Positions 59,474 through 64,000 of a DNA stretch of 64,000 nt are shown here, piece by piece. The position numbers and the translations under genes are program-made. This stretch comes from Bradyrhizobium lupini. Lineage in GTDB: Bacteria; Pseudomonadota; Alphaproteobacteria; Rhizobiales; Xanthobacteraceae. Every line of letters starts with the position of its first letter. Position 1 is the stretch's first letter. The notes under the pieces were generated by a model, which saw nothing but the letters and a program-made list of their open reading frames with translations, made no database searches and was not told where the DNA came from. The stretch is taken from assembly GCF_040939785.1 (NCBI RefSeq), contig NZ_CP162553.1, positions 4,607,001 to 4,671,000 on the forward strand, written 5' to 3'.

Positions 59474-61135
59474 ATGAAGAACAAGATCACCGGCCGCTCC
59501 GCCTTTCTCGCGTTGCTCAAGGACGAGGGCATCACGCATCTGTTCGGCAATCCCGGCACCACCGAGCTGCCGATCATGCATGCGCTGAAGGATCACCCTG
59601 ACCTCGCCTATGTGATGGCGATGCAGGAGAGCCTGGTGGTGGCGATCGCGGATGGCTATAGCCGCGCCTCCGGAAAGCTGGTCGCCTGCAACGTCCATGT
59701 CGCGCCCGGCCTCGGCAACGCGATGGGCTCGCTCTACAACGCCCAGTTCACGGGCACGCCGATGATCCTGACCGCGGGCCAGCAGGAGCAGGGCCACGGA
59801 CTGATGGAGCCGGTGCTGTATGGGCCGCTGGTGCGCATGGCCGAGCCGCTGGTGAAATGGGCGGTCGAGGTGACGCGGCTCGAGGATCTGCCGCGCATCG
59901 TGCGCCGCGCCGCAAAAGTCGCAACCACCCCGCCGACCGGGCCGGTGTTCATTTCATTGCCCGGCGATATCCTCAACAGCGAGGCAGGGATCGATCTCGG
60001 TCGCTCCACCCGCATTGACGCTCGCACAAGGCCATCGGATGAGGCACTGAAGGCGTTCGCCGCCCGACTGCTCAGGGCCGAGCGTCCCGTGATCGTCACC
60101 ATGGACGAAGTGGTCAAGAGCGATGCGCTGATGGAGGCCGCCGAACTCGCAGAACTACTCGGCGCGGCTGCCTACCAATCCTCGACGCCCTATGGCTCGC
60201 ACTTCCTCTCGGAGAGCCCGAGCTTCGTCGGCACGCTGGCACGTGTCCAGAAAGTCGCGCGCGACACGCTTGCGCCCTTTGACCTCTTGATCGCGCTCGG
60301 CGGCGATCCCTTGCGGATGTCGGTCTACAGCGAGGTCGACGCGCTGCCGGAGGGCCTTGGCATCGTGCAGATCGGCCTCGGCGATTGGGAGATCGCCAAG
60401 AACTACGGGGCTGAGATCGCGCTGAAGGCGGATTTGAAGGAAACGCTGCGCGCGCTGATCCCGGTGTTGAAGGAGATGGGCGGCGCTGCCCTGGCGAGCC
60501 GCGCGAAGCAACGGCTGACCGAACTCGCGCCGAGGAACTGGACCGCGCGGCGCACCGCGCTGGTCGAGCAGATCGGCAAGGCCGCGGACCGCAGCCCCAT
60601 CGATCCGGACTGGCTGGTGCTGCAAATGGTCGAGGCCATGCCCGCTAATGCCATCCTCGTGGACGAAGGCCTCACCTCGAGCCGCCAGATCACGGCCTTG
60701 CGTGCGCACCGCGATCGCTTCGGCTATCACGGCCTTGCCTCCGGCGGCATCGGCTGGGGCCTGCCGGCCTCCGTCGGCGCCAGCATCGCCAATCCCGATC
60801 GCCCGGTGGTCTGCTTCTCCGGCGACGGCAGCGCGATGTATTCGATCCAGTCGCTGTGGACAGCGGCGCATCACAAGCTGCCGCTCAATGTGGTCATTGC
60901 CAACAATGGCGGCTACCGCATCATCAAGCAGCGCCTGCTCGCCTTCCACGGCGACGACAATTACGTCGGCATGGATTTTGTCGATCCGCCGGTGGATTTC
61001 GCGGGCGTGGCTAAGGCGCTGGGATGTGAGGCAATCAAAGTCAGCGATCCCCGAGAGTTGAAGGCGACGCTGGCGTCGGCGTTTGGCCGGCCGGGGACGA
61101 AACTGATCGAGGTGATGGTGGACGGGAAGCTGTAG
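59474..61135 (+). CDS. ThDP-dependent decarboxylase (benzoylformate decarboxylase/acetolactate synthase-like)
   Basis: This 553-residue enzyme begins with an FGNPGTTELP loop like that of benzoylformate decarboxylase and keeps the following catalytic Glu (MAMQESLVVAIADGYSR) and NVHVAPGLGNAMGSL His. The ThDP/Mg signature is GDGSAMYSIQSLWTAA with Asn-Asn about 28 residues later (VIANNGGY). It should decarboxylate a 2-oxo acid. The GGAGGAAAC site is excellent. Next to ALDH it may form an aryl- or alkyl-oxoacid to acid route. Confidence 0.9.
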   Translation: MKNKITGRSAFLALLKDEGITHLFGNPGTTELPIMHALKDHPDLAYVMAMQESLVVAIADGYSRASGKLVACNVHVAPGLGNAMGSLYNAQFTGTPMILTAGQQEQGHGLMEPVLYGPLVRMAEPLVKWAVEVTRLEDLPRIVRRAAKVATTPPTGPVFISLPGDILNSEAGIDLGRSTRIDARTRPSDEALKAFAARLLRAERPVIVTMDEVVKSDALMEAAELAELLGAAAYQSSTPYGSHFLSESPSFVGTLARVQKVARDTLAPFDLLIALGGDPLRMSVYSEVDALPEGLGIVQIGLGDWEIAKNYGAEIALKADLKETLRALIPVLKEMGGAALASRAKQRLTELAPRNWTARRTALVEQIGKAADRSPIDPDWLVLQMVEAMPANAILVDEGLTSSRQITALRAHRDRFGYHGLASGGIGWGLPASVGASIANPDRPVVCFSGDGSAMYSIQSLWTAAHHKLPLNVVIANNGGYRIIKQRLLAFHGDDNYVGMDFVDPPVDFAGVAKALGCEAIKVSDPRELKATLASAFGRPGTKLIEVMVDGKL

Positions 61136-61177
61136 GGCAGCGTCACCTGCGGCATTGGTGCCGCCACATTATCAGTC

Positions 61178-61281
61178 GTGATCACCCGCGAAGGCGGGTG
61201 ATCCAGTATTCCAGAGGCGGCGGTGATTGAGTCGAGACGTTGCGGCGTACTGGATGCCCCGGTCAAGCCGGGGCATGACAG
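61178..61281. repeat. interspersed palindromic repeat, family A copy 2 (inverted)
   Basis: Inverted copy of the element at 2152-2254, with the GATCACCCGCGAAGGCGGGTGAT arm first and GCCCCGGTCAAGCCGGGGC last. It lies between two convergent genes. Confidence 0.8.
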
Positions 61282-61295
61282 CGTACCTAGCGGCG

Positions 61296-62675
61296 CTACC
61301 CCTTTCTCCCCACTCTGAACCCTGCCGCCGGATGCGGCGCACCTAGCCGCGCCCGCCCCTCGCCGAACAGCTTCTCGCGTAGCGTGCCCTGCGCGTACTC
61401 CGCCTTGTACCGCCCGCGTCGCGTCAGCTCCGGCACCAGCATGTCGGCGATGTCCTCGAAATCGCCGGGTGAGATCGCGAAGGCGACGTTGAGGCCGTCG
61501 ACATCGGTCGCCTCGAACCACGCCTCGATCTTGTCCGCGACCATTTCCGGCGTGCCGACCACGACGGGACCTGCGCCGCCGACGCCGACATGCTCGATGA
61601 CGTCGCGCACGGTCCAGACGCGATCGGGATCGGCGCGGGTGACGTTATCGAGTGCGCTGCGGCCGGCATCGTTCTGAACATGGCGCACCTGCTGATCGAG
61701 CTCGTAGCCGGAGAAGTCGATTCCGGTCCATCCCGACATCAGCGCCAGCGCGCCTTCCGGGCTGATGTGGCGGCGATAGTCGGCATATTTTTCGTTCGCT
61801 TCGGCTTCCGTCCGCCCGAGGATGATCGTCATCATCGAGAACATCAGGATTTCCGCCGGATTGCGGCCGAACGCGGCGGCCTCCTGACGGATCGCCGATA
61901 CGCGCGGCGCGATCACCTTGGCTGACGGCCCCGACATGAACACGCATTCGGCGTGCCGTGCCGCGAACTGCCGTCCGCGCGGCGAGGTGCCGGCCTGATA
62001 CAGCACGGGCGTCCGCTGCGGCGACGGTTCGCTCAGGTGGATGGTGTTGTTGATGCGGTAGTTCGCGCCCTCGTGGTTGACGCGATGGACCTTTGTGGGA
62101 TCGGTGAAGATGCCGCGCGTGCGGTCGCGCAGCACGGCGTCTTCCTCCCAACTCCCTTCCCAGAGCTTGTAGACGACCTCCATATATTCGTCCGCGATCT
62201 CGTAGCGGTCGTCGTGCCCGATCTGCTTGTCCTTGCCGGCGCCGCGCGCGGCGCTGTCGAGATAGCCGGTGACGACGTTCCAGCCGATACGCCCCTCGGT
62301 GAGATGATCGAGCGTCGACATCCGCCGCGCGAACGGATAGGGCGGCTCGAAGGAGAGATTGCTGGTGACGCCGAAGCCGAGATTCTGCGTCACGGCGGCC
62401 ATTGCCGACAGCAGCAGCAGCGGATCGTTCGAGGGCGACTGGGCTGCGTTGCGCAAGGCTGCGTCAGGACTGTTGCCGTAGACGTCATAGACGCCGAGCA
62501 CGTCGGCCAGGAACAGTCCGTCGAAACGGCCGCGCTCCAGCGTTCTGGCAAGATCGATCCAATAGGGCAGGCGGTTATATTCGGCAGTGCGGTCGCGCGG
62601 ATGGGTCCACAAGCCCGGTGATTGGTGCGCGACGCAATTCATCGCAAATGCATTGAGCCTGATCTGCTTGGCCAT
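61296..62675 (-). CDS. LLM-class flavin-dependent monooxygenase (NtaA/DszA-like)
   Basis: The 459-residue enzyme has the NtaA/SnaA/DszA opening (LNAFAMNCVAHQSPGLW), the flavin-pocket block TEGRIGWNVVTGYLDSAA and VLYQAGTSPRGRQFAA. These two-component enzymes use FMNH2 and oxygen to attack amines, sulfones or chelators. The flavin reductase partner is not in the window. It is divergent from the M20 peptidase gene, with about 240 bases between them. Confidence 0.9.
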   Translation of the reverse strand: MAKQIRLNAFAMNCVAHQSPGLWTHPRDRTAEYNRLPYWIDLARTLERGRFDGLFLADVLGVYDVYGNSPDAALRNAAQSPSNDPLLLLSAMAAVTQNLGFGVTSNLSFEPPYPFARRMSTLDHLTEGRIGWNVVTGYLDSAARGAGKDKQIGHDDRYEIADEYMEVVYKLWEGSWEEDAVLRDRTRGIFTDPTKVHRVNHEGANYRINNTIHLSEPSPQRTPVLYQAGTSPRGRQFAARHAECVFMSGPSAKVIAPRVSAIRQEAAAFGRNPAEILMFSMMTIILGRTEAEANEKYADYRRHISPEGALALMSGWTGIDFSGYELDQQVRHVQNDAGRSALDNVTRADPDRVWTVRDVIEHVGVGGAGPVVVGTPEMVADKIEAWFEATDVDGLNVAFAISPGDFEDIADMLVPELTRRGRYKAEYAQGTLREKLFGEGRARLGAPHPAAGFRVGRKG

Positions 62676-62916
62676 GATGGTCCCCCGGCGCCCTGTACCG
62701 GGCGCTCTTCGAATGATAGAGCTGCGCCCGAACTTGGCGAAGTTCTTGCATATAGCGCGACGTTGGCAAGGCCAAAATCAGCGGCGCTGCCGCGCTTGGC
62801 AAGCCAATCTCAAGAGAGCAAGAACGAAATCCCAAGACTATCGAAGTCCCCGCCACTTTCGGAGGCCTGCCCGTATCGGGTATGCTCCTTCGCCTCGCAA
62901 CCTAAAAAAGAAAATA

Positions 62917-64000
62917 ATGACCAGAGCCGATGCCATCGCCCGCGCCCGTGACGATTTTCAATCGGGCGCGTTCCTCGCCGAACTCGACCGCCGCGTCGCC
63001 TACCAGACCGAGAGCCAGAATCCGAACCGGAGCGTCGAGCTGCGCGCCTATCTGGAACAGGAGATGGTGCCCGCTTTTGCCGCGCTCGATTTCGAAAGCC
63101 GGATGATCGAATCTCCCAGCGGCAAGGCGCCGTTCCTGTTCGCCGAACATCACGAAAGTGAGGCGGCGCCGACCGTGCTGATCTACGGCCATGGCGACGT
63201 CGTCGACGGGATGGAAGGCGAGTGGCGCGACGGCCGCGATCCCTGGCGCACCACGGTTTCGGGCACGCGTCTCTACGGTCGCGGCACCGCCGACAACAAG
63301 GGCCAGCACAGCATCAACATGGCGGCACTCCGCGCGGTGCGCGAGGCCCGCGGCGGCAAGCTCGGCTTCAACGCCAAGTTCATCCTCGAGATGGGCGAGG
63401 AGATCGGCTCGCCGGATCTCGGCAAGGTCTGCGATCTCAATCGCGATGCACTCAAGGCCGATCTGTTCGTGGCCTCCGACGGGCCGCGCCTGTCCGCCGA
63501 CCGTCCGACCCTATTCCTCGGCTGCCGTGGCGGCATCCGCATTCATCTCGATGTGAACGTTCGCGACGGCGGTCATCACTCGGGCAATTGGGGCGGTGTG
63601 CTCGCCAACCCCGCGACCATTCTGGTCAACGCGATCTCGACGCTGGTCGACGGCCACGGCCGCCTTCAGCTGGACGCGCTGAAGCCGCCGCGCCTCACCA
63701 ACCAGATCCGAAGCTATCTTGCGGACGTGCAGGTGGTGCCGACCGAGGACGAGCCGGCGTTGGCCGAGAACTGGGGCGAGGAGGGTCTTTCGGCGGCCGA
63801 GCGGCTCTATGCCTGGAACACGCTCGAAGTGCTGGCGATGTCGTCGGGAAACATCGAGAAGCCGGCCAACGCCATTCCCGGCCACGCCAATGCCGTGCTG
63901 CAACTGCGCTTCGTGGTCGGCACCAAGGTCGACGGCCTGATCGAAGCCGTCCGTGCGCATCTGGTCGAAAGGGGTTTTCCGATGGTCGAAGTGCGGGCCG
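62917..64000 (+). CDS. M20-family metallopeptidase/deacylase (cut by window end)
   Basis: The frame runs 361 codons without a stop to the window edge. Zinc-site motifs are present: IYGHGDVVDGMEG, YGRGTADNKGQHSIN and LEMGEEIGSPDLG. VNVRDGGHHSGNWGGVLANP marks the lid/dimerisation domain. This subgroup removes C-terminal or N-acyl residues from dipeptides or acyl-amino acids. The leader is A-rich with a weak ribosome site (AAAAAAGAAAATA before ATG). The missing part should be roughly 100 residues. Confidence 0.9.
   Translation, partial: MTRADAIARARDDFQSGAFLAELDRRVAYQTESQNPNRSVELRAYLEQEMVPAFAALDFESRMIESPSGKAPFLFAEHHESEAAPTVLIYGHGDVVDGMEGEWRDGRDPWRTTVSGTRLYGRGTADNKGQHSINMAALRAVREARGGKLGFNAKFILEMGEEIGSPDLGKVCDLNRDALKADLFVASDGPRLSADRPTLFLGCRGGIRIHLDVNVRDGGHHSGNWGGVLANPATILVNAISTLVDGHGRLQLDALKPPRLTNQIRSYLADVQVVPTEDEPALAENWGEEGLSAAERLYAWNTLEVLAMSSGNIEKPANAIPGHANAVLQLRFVVGTKVDGLIEAVRAHLVERGFPMVEVRA

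Noticed and set aside
26881..61135. Mandelate racemase, benzoylformate decarboxylase-like enzyme and aldehyde dehydrogenase as a mandelate pathway
   Set aside because: The racemase-like gene lies 30 kb from the others on the other strand, and each family is broad; no evidence ties them into one pathway.

Overview
The window looks like chromosomal DNA of a Bradyrhizobium-type alphaproteobacterium. The evidence is high-GC codon use, a complete ROSE RNA thermometer with an RpoH-type promoter in front of a small heat-shock gene, class III cyclases beginning with the usual MERRLAAIV start, cpdR followed by a tRNA-Val, and several interspersed palindromic repeat families of the kind scattered through rhizobial genomes. 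There are about 54 protein genes, one tRNA, no rRNA, no CRISPR array and no recognisable insertion sequence or prophage.

Layout. 0-9.9 kb: the start of a probable sugar-phosphate isomerase gene, an outer-membrane beta-barrel, glutamate synthase gltD and gltB, and a small proline-rich exported protein. 10-16 kb: two alpha/beta hydrolases, a heat-shock gene with its thermometer, and a large putative peroxidase/di-heme cytochrome gene. 16-24.3 kb: a TPR adenylate cyclase, a LysE exporter, a TauE/SafE permease opposite a LysR regulator, a Bug-type binding protein, hisN-like phosphatase, N-formylglutamate amidohydrolase, cpdR and tRNA-Val(GAC). 24.5-31.2 kb: small hypothetical genes, RidA, an enolase-superfamily enzyme, a heme-sensor cyclase and a branched-chain-type binding protein.

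31.6-38.4 kb: a minus-strand set that looks like a c-di-GMP-controlled exopolysaccharide locus: DctP-type binding protein, GGDEF-EAL protein, HlyD-type fusion protein and a PilZ-fused processive glycosyltransferase. 38.6-49.7 kb: an esterase-like protein without its serine, an AlkB homologue, a two-component system next to a DUF4173 membrane protein, a family 3 glycosidase, a peptide-type binding protein and dihydropyrimidinase. 49.8-51.6 kb: a TetR-PspA-YiaA envelope-stress module with three palindromic operators. 51.8-64 kb: a catabolic-looking run of two amidohydrolases, a Rieske protein, SDR, aldehyde dehydrogenase, old yellow enzyme, GFA-like protein, ThDP decarboxylase, flavin monooxygenase and an M20 peptidase cut by the window end.

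The most striking pattern is that six genes are split by single small indels, seven in all, nearly all in homopolymers: hsp20, the peroxidase/cytochrome gene (twice), TauE, DUF4173, TetR and GFA. Each reads through to a full-length family member after one correction. This is more consistent with uncorrected sequencing errors than with genuine decay, although the raw reads would have to decide. The best biological leads are the c-di-GMP/polysaccharide operon, the peroxidase-cytochrome fusion, and the TetR-PspA operator array.
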